DNA of 64,000 bases from Tractidigestivibacter scatoligenes (lineage in GTDB: Bacteria; Actinomycetota; Coriobacteriia; Coriobacteriales; Atopobiaceae), in the NCBI RefSeq assembly GCF_001494635.1, contig NZ_LOJF01000001.1:558001-622000 (forward strand), read 5' to 3'. Position 1 is the first letter of the stretch. Every line of letters begins with the position of its first letter. A program made the translations under genes and the position numbers. Positions 9,811-17,786 of this stretch are shown here, in pieces. The notes beneath the pieces were generated by a model. The model saw nothing but the letters and a program-made list of their open reading frames with translations, was not told where the DNA came from and did no database searches.

Positions 9811-10254
9811 CTAAGCCGCAGACTTCGCGCCGCCGGGGATCTCGCCGCCGCAGTGCGGGCAGCGGGTGGCGCCAGCCTTGACTTCCTCAAGGCAGTGCGG
9901 GCAGATTGGAGCTGCCGCCTCCTCTGCCTCTTCCTGCTTGCCGGCAATCTTCTTGGCCTCCTCGGCGAGCTTGTTCATGCTCTTGACCAGGCAGAAGATA
10001 ATGAACGCAATGATGATGAAGTTGATGATTGCCGAGATGAACGCGCCAAAGTTGAGCTGAGCAGCCCCAACGTTCACCACGAGGCCAATCTGCTCGCCGC
10101 CTCCCGTGAGGCCCGAGATGAGCGGCTGGATGATGTCGCCAACCAGCGAGTTGACGATGGCTGTAAATGCGCCGCCAATGATGACACCAACTGCCATGTC
10201 CATCACGTTGCCACGTGAGATGAACTCGCGGAATTCGCTGAAGAAGCCCTTCAT
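9811..10254 (-). CDS. mscL: Large-conductance mechanosensitive channel with zinc-ribbon tail
   Basis: MscL opens under membrane tension to release solutes during hypo-osmotic shock. Seen: N-terminal FFSEFREFISRGNVMDMAVG, first helix GVIIGGAFTAIVNSLVGDII (about 23-42), second helix about 72-90, then the cytoplasmic helix KSMNKLAEEAKKIAG. After this, where ordinary MscL ends at about residue 100-136, there is a Glu/Ala linker and a double CPHC motif (118-121 and 132-135) that looks like a zinc ribbon. The start at 10254 (MKGFF) is preceded by GAGAGGATCATC; an upstream frame from 10332 adds a non-MscL leader. The tail could bind metal or a partner; that is inference. Confidence 0.92.
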   Translation of the reverse strand: MKGFFSEFREFISRGNVMDMAVGVIIGGAFTAIVNSLVGDIIQPLISGLTGGGEQIGLVVNVGAAQLNFGAFISAIINFIIIAFIIFCLVKSMNKLAEEAKKIAGKQEEAEEAAAPICPHCLEEVKAGATRCPHCGGEIPGGAKSAA

Positions 10255-10395
10255 GATGATCCTCTCTCTAAAACCATTGGGCCGGGGCCACAGGGTAACG
10301 ACGCCTACCTGCATGTCGTTATCCATAGTCAAAAAACTCTACCACGTTGGGGGTTTCGTACGTAGAGGGGAGCTCTTCATGCCAGAATTCGGGCA

Positions 10396-10854
10396 CTACA
10401 GTCCAAGCTCCTCTGAGTCGAGCATCACGGTAAAGGGGCCGTCGTTTACGAGGCTTACCCGCATGTGTGCGCCAAATACGCCGCGACCCACGCGGCTTGG
10501 CCCCAGGTCCTTCTCGGCCTGCTCGCAGAAGAACTCGTAGAGATGGTCTGCGAGCTCTGCTGGTGCTGCTCCCGAGAAGGAAGGCCTGTTGCCGTGACGC
10601 GCGTCCGCATAGAGCGTGAACTGGCTCACCACAAGAAGAGACCCGCCCACGTCCACAAGCGAGAGGTTGGTACGACCATTCTCGTCCGCGCAGATGCGGA
10701 GCTTGCGGACCTTCTCCCACATGCGCCTCGCCGTGTCCTCGGTATCGGTGGGGCCAACGCCGAGAAGCACGAGGTAGCCTGCCCCGCAGGAACCCACCTC
10801 GTGCCCTTCCACCTCGACCGATGCCCGCTCGACTCGCTGGATCAGCGCACGCAC
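10396..10854 (-). CDS. dtd: D-aminoacyl-tRNA deacylase
   Basis: Dtd hydrolyses D-aminoacyl-tRNAs to recycle tRNA and keep D-amino acids out of proteins; 152 residues, the normal length. Seen: the N-terminal RALIQRVERASVEV, the SQFTLYAD motif near residue 80 and the C-terminal NDGPFTVMLDS near 140; the active-site loops are those of the bacterial family. Start is GTG at 10854, one base after the stop of the upstream carboxypeptidase gene (TAACGTG), with GAGG in that gene's last codons, so translation is coupled. Confidence 0.95.
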   Translation of the reverse strand: MRALIQRVERASVEVEGHEVGSCGAGYLVLLGVGPTDTEDTARRMWEKVRKLRICADENGRTNLSLVDVGGSLLVVSQFTLYADARHGNRPSFSGAAPAELADHLYEFFCEQAEKDLGPSRVGRGVFGAHMRVSLVNDGPFTVMLDSEELGL

Positions 10855-10855
10855 G

Positions 10856-12406
10856 TTACCTCGCCAGCCCGTAGATGTCCGAGAACTTCTCGACGAGGTA
10901 GTCCGTGTAGTAGCGCGGCTCGAAGTCCTCGCCGCAGGCCATGCGGATGAGCTGCGCGGAGTCCTTGGCACGGCCCCAGTGCCAGATGTTGGCGCGCAAC
11001 CACTCGCGAATGGGTGCAAGATTGCCCGCGGCGCAACAGCCGTCAAAGTCCACGCCCTGACGCACCATGGCGGCCTTGAACTGCGCGCCAAAGGCGCTGC
11101 CCAGCGCGTAGGTGGGGAAGTAGGCAAAGTCGCCGTCGGACCAGTGCGTGTCCTGGAGGGCGCCCTCGGTGTCTGTTGGCACCTCCACGCCCAGGTACTC
11201 GCGGTAGCGATCGGCCCAGAGGCCGGGAACGTCCGCTGCCTTTGCCTCGCCCGAGAAGAGCAGCTGCTCGATCTCGTAGCGCACCAGGATGTGGAGGGGA
11301 TAGGTGAGCTCGTCGGCGTCGCAGCGGATGAGGCCCGGCTCCGCGCAGTTCTCTGCCATGTAGAGCTGGTGTGGGGTCATGCGGCCAAGCTGCCCGGGGA
11401 AGTGCTTGGCGAGAAGTCTCGCAAGGGGCTCGGAGAATGCTTCGCTTCTGCCCACGTAGTTCTCGAAGAAGCGCGACTGCGCCTCGTGCATGCCCGAGCT
11501 GGTGCCTCCCTTGAGTGAGGTGAAGCGGTATTCCGGGTCAACGCTTTGCTCGTACATGGCATGCCCGCCCTCGTGGAGCATGCTGAAGACGTTCGAGAGG
11601 ACGTTCTCCGGATAGACGTGGGTCGCGATGGCCACAAACCCAATGGAGGGGCCGCCCGTGTAGGGGTGCTCGGTCGAGCCAAGCCAGAGGGCGTCGGTGT
11701 CCACCCCCTCCAGATGCATGAGGTCACGCGCGAGGTCCCACTGGCGGCGCTCGTCAAAGGTGCCATCCACCACGCGGTGGCTGGGCTTTCTCGGTGCGGC
11801 CATGCACTCTGCCAGCAATGGAACCACGCACTTCTTGACCTGCTCGAAGAAGGGGTCGTAGAAGGCGCGGTTTGTGCCATGCTCGTACTGGTCCAGCCAG
11901 ACGTCATAGGGGTCTGCGTCCGGGTTCATGGCGTTTGCCATGCGCACGCGGGCAGCTACGAGGCGGTCGAGGTAGGGCTCGAAGCTGGCCCAGTCGTTTG
12001 CCGCCTTTGCACGGCGCCAGACGTCGTTGGCCTCGACGGCAAGGCGGCAGAAGGCCGCACGCTCGTCTGCGGGAACGTCCACCAGCGAGCTGCGATCGCG
12101 CTTCAAGATCTTGACCTGCGCCGCGCGTGTCTCGCCGATGATGCCAGAGTTGGACTCCAGGCGGTTGAGCAGGGCTCCAACCTCGGGAGCGCATAGAATG
12201 CGCGTTGCCTCCTCGTCGAGAACCGCAGACGCCTCTGCTCGCTCTTCCGTTGCCTTGGGCGGGTCAATGGAGGGGCCAAGGGTGGCTATCTCGTCAAGTG
12301 CGTAGCGCAGGGCAAAGCGCCGGTGCTCCAGCCGGTCGAGGTCTGCCATGTCCTGCTTGGGATTGGGAAGCGCCGCGTTGATCGCGGAGGGCGTATTGTC
12401 GGTCAT
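10856..12406 (-). CDS. Metallocarboxypeptidase, family M32
   Basis: A 516-residue zinc carboxypeptidase of the Taq carboxypeptidase family, which removes C-terminal residues from peptides in the cytoplasm. Seen: the zinc motif HEGGHAMYEQ (HEGGH at 278-282), downstream ligand region SRFFENYVGRSEAF and the family segment IRCDADELTYPLHILVRYEIE. The start at 12406 (MTDNTP) has GGAGG upstream; an upstream frame to 12595 codes no M32-like residues. It is followed directly by dtd. It shares a 250-bp divergent gap with the ROK kinase. Confidence 0.93.
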   Translation of the reverse strand: MTDNTPSAINAALPNPKQDMADLDRLEHRRFALRYALDEIATLGPSIDPPKATEERAEASAVLDEEATRILCAPEVGALLNRLESNSGIIGETRAAQVKILKRDRSSLVDVPADERAAFCRLAVEANDVWRRAKAANDWASFEPYLDRLVAARVRMANAMNPDADPYDVWLDQYEHGTNRAFYDPFFEQVKKCVVPLLAECMAAPRKPSHRVVDGTFDERRQWDLARDLMHLEGVDTDALWLGSTEHPYTGGPSIGFVAIATHVYPENVLSNVFSMLHEGGHAMYEQSVDPEYRFTSLKGGTSSGMHEAQSRFFENYVGRSEAFSEPLARLLAKHFPGQLGRMTPHQLYMAENCAEPGLIRCDADELTYPLHILVRYEIEQLLFSGEAKAADVPGLWADRYREYLGVEVPTDTEGALQDTHWSDGDFAYFPTYALGSAFGAQFKAAMVRQGVDFDGCCAAGNLAPIREWLRANIWHWGRAKDSAQLIRMACGEDFEPRYYTDYLVEKFSDIYGLAR

Positions 12407-12657
12407 GATGCCTCCAGACTGCCCCGAGGGGCGCAAAGAGTCGACTGCACGAACAACGAGTGTAGCCCATGGCTGTGGGCGCCCCGTGCGCTTGCCGGTA
12501 GTCGTCACGCGTACGCCGCCGATTGCGACAGCCCTCGCCATTTCTGCGCCATGAGTCGTGCATGGTCTCCATCGTCGTGGGATGATAGTGGCCAACTGCT
12601 CCCTGCCGCCTGTGGTAAGGGGATCACTTGTCAGAGAGCCAACCGAGAGGGGAAGAC

Positions 12658-13617
12658 ATGCAAGCCGTCCTTGGCATTGACATTGGGGGAACCAGCATCA
12701 AGGCAGGGCTTTTCTCGCCCGAGGGTGAGCTGCTCGAGGAGCGCAAGATCCCCACGCCCGCACTGGTGAACGCGGAGGCCTTCGCTATCGTGACCGACGG
12801 CCTGACGCTCCTTCTTGCAGCGCACGAGAACACCCCCGAGGACGTTATCGCTTGCGGCCTGGACATCCCCGGCCCCGTTGCCGATGACGGCAAAGTGGGC
12901 TTTCTCCCCAACATCCAGCTTGATCCCGACGGCCTTGTCGCTGCGATAAGTGCTGCCTTCCCCAACGCCTCGATTGCCTTTGTGAACGATGCTAACGCCG
13001 CCGCACTTGGTGAGCTATGGGCCGGCGTGGCCCATGGCGTCTCGAGCTTTGTGCTTATCGCGCTGGGCACGGGCGTGGGCGCTGGCGTTGTGGTGAACGG
13101 GCGCCTGGTGGCGGGTGCGTTTGGCGCCGGCGGTGAGATTGGCCACATCACCGTGAACCCCAACGAGACCGAGACCTGCGGGTGCGGCCGCCACGGCTGC
13201 CTCGAGCAGTACGCCTCGGCCAAGGGCATCGTGCGCCTCTACCTCGAGGAGTGCGAGCACCGCGGCGTGACGCCGGTCCACGTTGAGCACGCTACCGACA
13301 CCCTCTCGGTTTTCCGCGCGCTCGCCAAGGGCGACGAGTGCGCAAAGATCGCCGTCGACCAGATGTGCGAGTACCTCGCGCAGGCGATGTCGCAGGTCTC
13401 CTGCGTGGTCGATCCGGCTATGTACCTCATCGGCGGCGGCGTTGCCGGCTCGTTTGCAACCTTTGCCCCCGAGCTGCGCCGCCGCTTCCAGGCGCACGCA
13501 CTTCCCACGTGCAAGGACGTTGCCATCGAGGCGGCCTCGCTGGGCAACCAGGCCGCCATGTACGGCTGCGCGTATGAGGCGCTCGAGCTTCGCAAGCGCT
13601 CCCAGGCAGGCAAGTAA
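12658..13617 (+). CDS. ROK-family glucokinase-like sugar kinase
   Basis: A 319-residue ROK kinase that would phosphorylate glucose or a related hexose with ATP. Seen: phosphate loop GIDIGGTSIKAG (6-17), catalytic Asp in FVNDANAAALGE (Asp111), the EIGH of the ROK signature (160-163) and the zinc cluster CGCGRHGCLEQ (174-184). These fit bacterial glucokinase better than ROK repressors, as there is no N-terminal helix-turn-helix. The ATG at 12658 follows GAGAGGGGAAGAC. A 50-base hairpin follows it, and a fructose-type PTS operon lies downstream. Confidence 0.88.
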   Translation: MQAVLGIDIGGTSIKAGLFSPEGELLEERKIPTPALVNAEAFAIVTDGLTLLLAAHENTPEDVIACGLDIPGPVADDGKVGFLPNIQLDPDGLVAAISAAFPNASIAFVNDANAAALGELWAGVAHGVSSFVLIALGTGVGAGVVVNGRLVAGAFGAGGEIGHITVNPNETETCGCGRHGCLEQYASAKGIVRLYLEECEHRGVTPVHVEHATDTLSVFRALAKGDECAKIAVDQMCEYLAQAMSQVSCVVDPAMYLIGGGVAGSFATFAPELRRRFQAHALPTCKDVAIEAASLGNQAAMYGCAYEALELRKRSQAGK

Positions 13618-13634
13618 GGTAGACATTTCAGTGC

Positions 13635-13684
13635 GAGAAGCGCGCGCCTGCGAGGTGACCGTTCACCGCGCAGACGCGCTTCTC
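13635..13684 (+). terminator. Long stem-loop after the ROK kinase
   Basis: GAGAAGCGCG and CGCGCTTCTC form a perfect 10-bp outer stem, with an inner GGTGA-ccgt-TCACC hairpin. It begins 18 bases after the kinase stop. It lacks a T-run, so it is a probable but not classical terminator separating the kinase from the PTS operon. Confidence 0.55.
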
Positions 13685-13910
13685 TCCGGCACTAACATGC
13701 CGTTCCCCGGTCAATGCACTACCGTTAGCCGCCATTGGGGCCTTGTACTTTCGTTTTTCTTCGTTTTATCTCGCCTGCTTGCGATTACGTGATAAAGTTG
13801 TGTCCAGTTTTAGGAGGAGATGTGAAGAAGCAGCATCTCCACCGCAGGACACGGCCCCACGGGACCGTCTGATTGGCGCTATGGGCGCCACAAGAGAGGG
13901 GAGTGAAGGT

Positions 13911-15422
13911 ATGGCCGAAGACACGACATACGACCTCATTGCCGCTACCGGTTGTCCAACGGGCATCGCCCACACCTACATGGCTAAGGAGGCCCTCGAG
14001 AAGGCCGCCGCGGCCAAGGGCCTCACCATCAAGGTCGAGACCCACGGGCAGGTCGGCATCGAGAACGAGGTGACGCCGGCGCAGATCAAGGCTGCGAAGG
14101 CCGTCATTGTCGCTGCCGACAAGGACGTCCAGGCCGAGCGCTTTGCGGGCAAGCCCATGGTGAGCGTCGGCGTGACCGCCGCAATCAAGGACCCCGAGGG
14201 CCTCATCGACAAGGCTCTGGCGGCCAAGGCTCAGGGCGAGCTCAGCGAGGAGGTCGCAAACGCCTCGAGCGACAACAGCTCCTCCGACGAGAAGGAGTCC
14301 GTGGGCCACATCATCTACAAGCACCTGATGAACGGCGTCAGCCACATGCTCGTCTTCGTGGTTGCCGGTGGCGTCCTCACGGCCGTCTCGTTCCTCTGGG
14401 GCATCACGTCGTTCGACTCCACCGCGGCGGACTACAACTCGTTCGCGGCAATGCTCAAGATCATCGGCGGCATCGCCATGAACCTCATGGTCCCGGTGCT
14501 CGCTGCCTACATCGCCGAGTCCATCGGCAAGCGCCCGGCACTGGTCCCTGGCTTTGTTGCCGGTATGATCGCCATCACCGGCCTGCCCGTCTCCCCTGAG
14601 ACCGGGCTCATCGACGCCGGTGGCGCGGGCGTGGGCTTTGGCTTCCTCGGCGGCATCGTCGGCGGCTTTGTTGCCGGCTACGTGATCGTCGGCCTGGAGA
14701 AGCTGCTCTCCGGCATGCCCAAGAACCTTGACGGTCTCAAGGCCATCTTCCTGTACCCGCTGCTCTCTACCTTCATCACCGGTCTTATCATGCTCGGCAT
14801 CTCCGGCCCCATGGCCGCCATCAACACCGGCATGATGAGCTTCCTCGAGGGCCTCGAGGCCTCCGGCCCCATCGTCCTCGGCCTGGCGATTGGCTGCATG
14901 TGCGCGTTCGACATGGGCGGCCCAGTCAACAAGGCTGCCTACGTCACCGGCACCGCGCTTCTTACCGAGGCGCTTCAGGCTGGCATCGGCACCCCGACCT
15001 ACAACTTCGGCACCAACTTCATGGCTGCCGTCTCCGCTGCCTGCATCGTCCCGCCGCTGATCACCGCCTTTGCCGTCATCGTGGGCAAGAAGTACTTCTC
15101 CAAGGAAGACCATGACGCCGGTATCGTCAACATCGTCCTGGGCTGCACCCACATCACCGAGGGCGCAATCCCGTTCATGACCAAGAACATCTGGCCCGTG
15201 ATGCCCATCATGATGTGCGGCTCCTCGATTGCCGCGATTCTCACCATCCTCTTTGGCGTCCATGACCCCGCGCCTCACGGCGGCTTCCTGGTCCTGCCCG
15301 TCGTTGACGGTTGGTACCTGTGGCTCATTGCAATCTTTGCCGGCGTCCTTGTTGGCGGTATTCTTTACGTCATCTTCAAGCGCAACGAATACCATAAGAA
15401 CGGTGACAAGGTCGTGGAGTAA
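13911..15422 (+). CDS. PTS fructose-type transporter subunit IIBC
   Basis: A 503-residue fusion of EIIB and EIIC. EIIB is residues 1-100 with the phosphorylated cysteine in AATGCPTGIAHT (Cys15), the fructose-family signature; a low-complexity linker (100-125) leads to an EIIC of about nine to ten transmembrane helices with GGFVAGYVI and the cytoplasmic PVNKAAYVTG motif. It would import fructose or a similar hexose as the phosphate. The ATG at 13911 has GAGAGGGGAGTGAAGG upstream and was preferred to an in-frame start at 13743. The EIIA gene follows 9 bases later, then a PfkB kinase and a DeoR regulator, as in fructose operons. Confidence 0.92.
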   Translation: MAEDTTYDLIAATGCPTGIAHTYMAKEALEKAAAAKGLTIKVETHGQVGIENEVTPAQIKAAKAVIVAADKDVQAERFAGKPMVSVGVTAAIKDPEGLIDKALAAKAQGELSEEVANASSDNSSSDEKESVGHIIYKHLMNGVSHMLVFVVAGGVLTAVSFLWGITSFDSTAADYNSFAAMLKIIGGIAMNLMVPVLAAYIAESIGKRPALVPGFVAGMIAITGLPVSPETGLIDAGGAGVGFGFLGGIVGGFVAGYVIVGLEKLLSGMPKNLDGLKAIFLYPLLSTFITGLIMLGISGPMAAINTGMMSFLEGLEASGPIVLGLAIGCMCAFDMGGPVNKAAYVTGTALLTEALQAGIGTPTYNFGTNFMAAVSAACIVPPLITAFAVIVGKKYFSKEDHDAGIVNIVLGCTHITEGAIPFMTKNIWPVMPIMMCGSSIAAILTILFGVHDPAPHGGFLVLPVVDGWYLWLIAIFAGVLVGGILYVIFKRNEYHKNGDKVVE

Positions 15423-15431
15423 GGAGAGCGC

Positions 15432-15887
15432 ATGAGCGAGTTCGTTCCAGCATCCCATGTCTACGTGGACAACCCCGCAAGCACCGTGGACGAGGTTCTG
15501 AGGTTCCTCTCCCAGACGGCCGTCTCCTACGGGGTGGCCAACGACGCCGACAAGGTCTTCGAGGCCTTCAAGGCGCGCGAGGCCGAGGGAACTACGGGGA
15601 TGATGGGCGGATTCGCCATCCCGCACGCCAAGACCGCAGAGGTCAGCACGCCAACCGTCATCGTGGTGAAGTTTTCCGGCGAGGTCGAGTGGGCAACCAT
15701 GGACTCCAAGCCCGTCCGTTGCGCCATCGCCCTGCTCATCCCCGATGACGGCACCCAGACCGAGCAGCTGCGCCTGCTCTCCAAGGTGGCCGTGCTTCTC
15801 ATGGACGCAGACTTCCGCGAGAAGGTACTTGCCTCTGCAGATTCGCAGGAGATCGCGGGTCTCATCAACAGCGGTCTCGAGAGCTAG
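15432..15887 (+). CDS. PTS fructose-type EIIA
   Basis: A 151-residue fructose/mannitol-family EIIA that receives phosphate from HPr and passes it to the EIIB Cys. Seen: the active-site His in GGFAIPHAKTAEV (His65) and the C-terminal LLSKVAVLLMD helix. It is separate from EIIBC, whereas many FruA proteins are fused. The start is 9 bases after the IIBC stop, with GGAGAGC upstream. A terminator hairpin follows. Confidence 0.92.
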   Translation: MSEFVPASHVYVDNPASTVDEVLRFLSQTAVSYGVANDADKVFEAFKAREAEGTTGMMGGFAIPHAKTAEVSTPTVIVVKFSGEVEWATMDSKPVRCAIALLIPDDGTQTEQLRLLSKVAVLLMDADFREKVLASADSQEIAGLINSGLES

Positions 15888-15918
15888 ATGACCGGGCATC
15901 CGGTCTGAGGTTCGTGCT

Positions 15919-15951
15919 GGGGACCCGTCGCCTGCGCGTCGGGTCCCCTTT
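15919..15951 (+). terminator. Rho-independent-type terminator after EIIA
   Basis: GGGGACCCG pairs perfectly with CGGGTCCCC round a 12-base loop, followed by TTT. It lies 32 bp after the EIIA stop and 57 bp before the kinase gene, so it may be partial and tune expression of the downstream kinase and regulator. Confidence 0.7.
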
Positions 15952-16007
15952 CTAGTACGGCGATATCAATCGCGTGACACGCGTCGAGAACGATCAAGGG
16001 AAGCTCA

Positions 16008-16925
16008 ATGATTTACACACTTACCACCAACCCGGCAATCGACATGAACATCACCTCGGACACCATATCGACCGAGCATGTCAACAGGACGCGCGACGCG
16101 GTGTACACGCCGAACGGCAAGGGCCTGAACGTCTCGTTCACGCTCAAGCACTACGGTATCGACTCCAAGATACTTGGCTTCTTTGGGGGCTTCTCGGGTG
16201 ACTACATCGTTCGCGAGGCCGACAAGATCTGCCCGGTGATGCCGGTCCAGATTGATGGCATCACCCGTGTGAACGTGTTTCTCACCACGCCGGAGGGGGA
16301 GTACAAGTTCCCCAATGCCGGCGCCGAGGTCAACCGTGCCAAGCAGGAGGAGATGCTCTCGCTCATCCGTGGCCTGGATGACCTTGAGTGCCTCGTGGTC
16401 TCCGGGAGCCTGCCCACGGGGATTGACCCTTCGTACTACGACGAGCTCGTCGGCGTGGTGCGTGAGAAGGGCGCGGAGTTCGTGCTGGACATCTCTCATC
16501 CGCACCTGCGCGAGCTGGTCGAGAAGCAGCCCCTGCTCATCAAGCCAAACGACGAGGAGGTCGCGGCCATCTTTGGCGTGGACGTGAAGAGCGAGGAGGA
16601 TATCGTCTCGGCGCTTCATGCCATCCACGATGCCGGTGCCAAGAACATTCTCCTCACGCTCGGTGGCGATGGCGCCTACTTCTTCAACGGCGAGCACGTC
16701 TGGCATGCCAATGCCGCCAAGGTCAAGGTGCTCTCCACGGCGTGCGCCGGCGATGCCACGCTTGCGAGCTTCCTCTCGCTGTGGCTGGAAGATCCTACTC
16801 TGGTAGAGCCTGCGCTCACGCGGGCAATGGCAACCGGCGCCAACGTGGCCATGAGCGCGGGCCTTGGGGACTTTGCCCTTGTCGACAAGCTTGCGCAGTC
16901 AATCCGCGTGGAGGTAGTGGAGTAG
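16008..16925 (+). CDS. PfkB-family 1-phosphofructokinase-like kinase
   Basis: A 305-residue PfkB/ribokinase-fold kinase, probably phosphorylating fructose-1-phosphate (product of the neighbouring PTS) to fructose-1,6-bisphosphate. Seen: TLTTNPAIDMNI at the N-terminus, NGKGLNVSFTLKHYG (glycine-rich substrate motif near 36-50), VSGSLPTGI near 131 and LLTLGGDGAYFF. The C-terminal catalytic motif reads ACAGDATLASF instead of the usual GAGDxxxAGF; the catalytic Asp is kept but the first Gly is Cys. It could also be a tagatose-6-phosphate kinase (LacC-like). The DeoR gene starts 9 bases after its stop. Confidence 0.82.
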   Translation: MIYTLTTNPAIDMNITSDTISTEHVNRTRDAVYTPNGKGLNVSFTLKHYGIDSKILGFFGGFSGDYIVREADKICPVMPVQIDGITRVNVFLTTPEGEYKFPNAGAEVNRAKQEEMLSLIRGLDDLECLVVSGSLPTGIDPSYYDELVGVVREKGAEFVLDISHPHLRELVEKQPLLIKPNDEEVAAIFGVDVKSEEDIVSALHAIHDAGAKNILLTLGGDGAYFFNGEHVWHANAAKVKVLSTACAGDATLASFLSLWLEDPTLVEPALTRAMATGANVAMSAGLGDFALVDKLAQSIRVEVVE

Positions 16926-16933
16926 AGGGAGCC

Positions 16934-17728
16934 ATGCATTCGTCAATGAATCACCGGATGCTTGCCGCCGAGCGGCAAAAGTACATTCTCGACGTGATCC
17001 ACGAGACCGGCACCGTTTCGGTTGCTCAGATCAGCGAGCATTGCGGCGTATCCTCGGTGACTGCTCGAACCGACCTTGACGCCATGGAGCGCGAGGGGCA
17101 GCTCAAGCGCACGCATGGGGGCGCTGTACCTGTTTCGCAGCATGTCATTCCGGCAGTTCCGCAGCGCGTGCATAAGAACGCCCGTGCCAAAGACGCCATT
17201 GGTCGTCGTGCTGCAGAGCTTGTCGAAGATGGCGAGACAATCCTTGTCGGCTCAGGCAGCACAACCCTGGCCTTTCTCCACTGGCTGGGCGAGAAGTGTG
17301 GCATCACGATCATCACCAACGATGTCAACGGGCTCATCTACGTCGAGCAGTTTCTCCCGCAGGCCACGCCTGTGTGTACGGGTGGCATCCTGGGCCGCGA
17401 ATACCGACACTTTGCCGGCCCCATGGTGGCCTCGTCGCTCTCCGATATCTACCTCGACAAGGTTTTTCTCGGCGCGGACGCCTTCGAGCCAGATTTTGGC
17501 TTCCTTGCCGAGTTCGAGCGCACGGCCACCACGAAGGTCGAGTTCATGCGCCATGCGAGAAAGACCATCATCCTCATGGATTCCTCCAAGGTTGGCGCCT
17601 CCCGCTCCTTCGTGCGCTTTGCAGCTCCCACTGAGGTTGACATGGTCATCATGGACAGGGATCCAGGTGGCATTGTGGCCAGTGCCACGGCTGGCAAGGA
17701 CGGCAGGAGCCGCGTGGTTCTCGCGTAG
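16934..17728 (+). CDS. DeoR-family sugar regulator
   Basis: A 264-residue DeoR/GlpR-type regulator. The N-terminal winged helix reads RQKYILDVIHETGTVSVAQI and then SSVTARTDLDAMEREGQLKRTHGGAV, the diagnostic DeoR signature. The C-terminal sugar-phosphate-sensing domain includes ILVGSGSTTLAFL and LMDSSKVGASRSF. The ATG at 16934 has GAGGGAGCC upstream; an in-frame extension to 16742 overlaps the kinase gene and is not DeoR-like. As last gene of the PTS operon it probably represses it in response to fructose-1-phosphate or a similar signal. Confidence 0.92.
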   Translation: MHSSMNHRMLAAERQKYILDVIHETGTVSVAQISEHCGVSSVTARTDLDAMEREGQLKRTHGGAVPVSQHVIPAVPQRVHKNARAKDAIGRRAAELVEDGETILVGSGSTTLAFLHWLGEKCGITIITNDVNGLIYVEQFLPQATPVCTGGILGREYRHFAGPMVASSLSDIYLDKVFLGADAFEPDFGFLAEFERTATTKVEFMRHARKTIILMDSSKVGASRSFVRFAAPTEVDMVIMDRDPGGIVASATAGKDGRSRVVLA

Positions 17729-17786
17729 CGCAGGAGCCGTGGCCCCCCGGGGCGCTTGATGTCCCCAAGAAAGGGTAGGTACGGGA

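Noticed and set aside
13785-15899. A 704-codon open frame on the minus strand across the PTS genes
   Set aside because: It is a GC-rich antisense shadow of clear IIBC and IIA genes, with Gly/His/Asp-biased composition and no recognisable domain.
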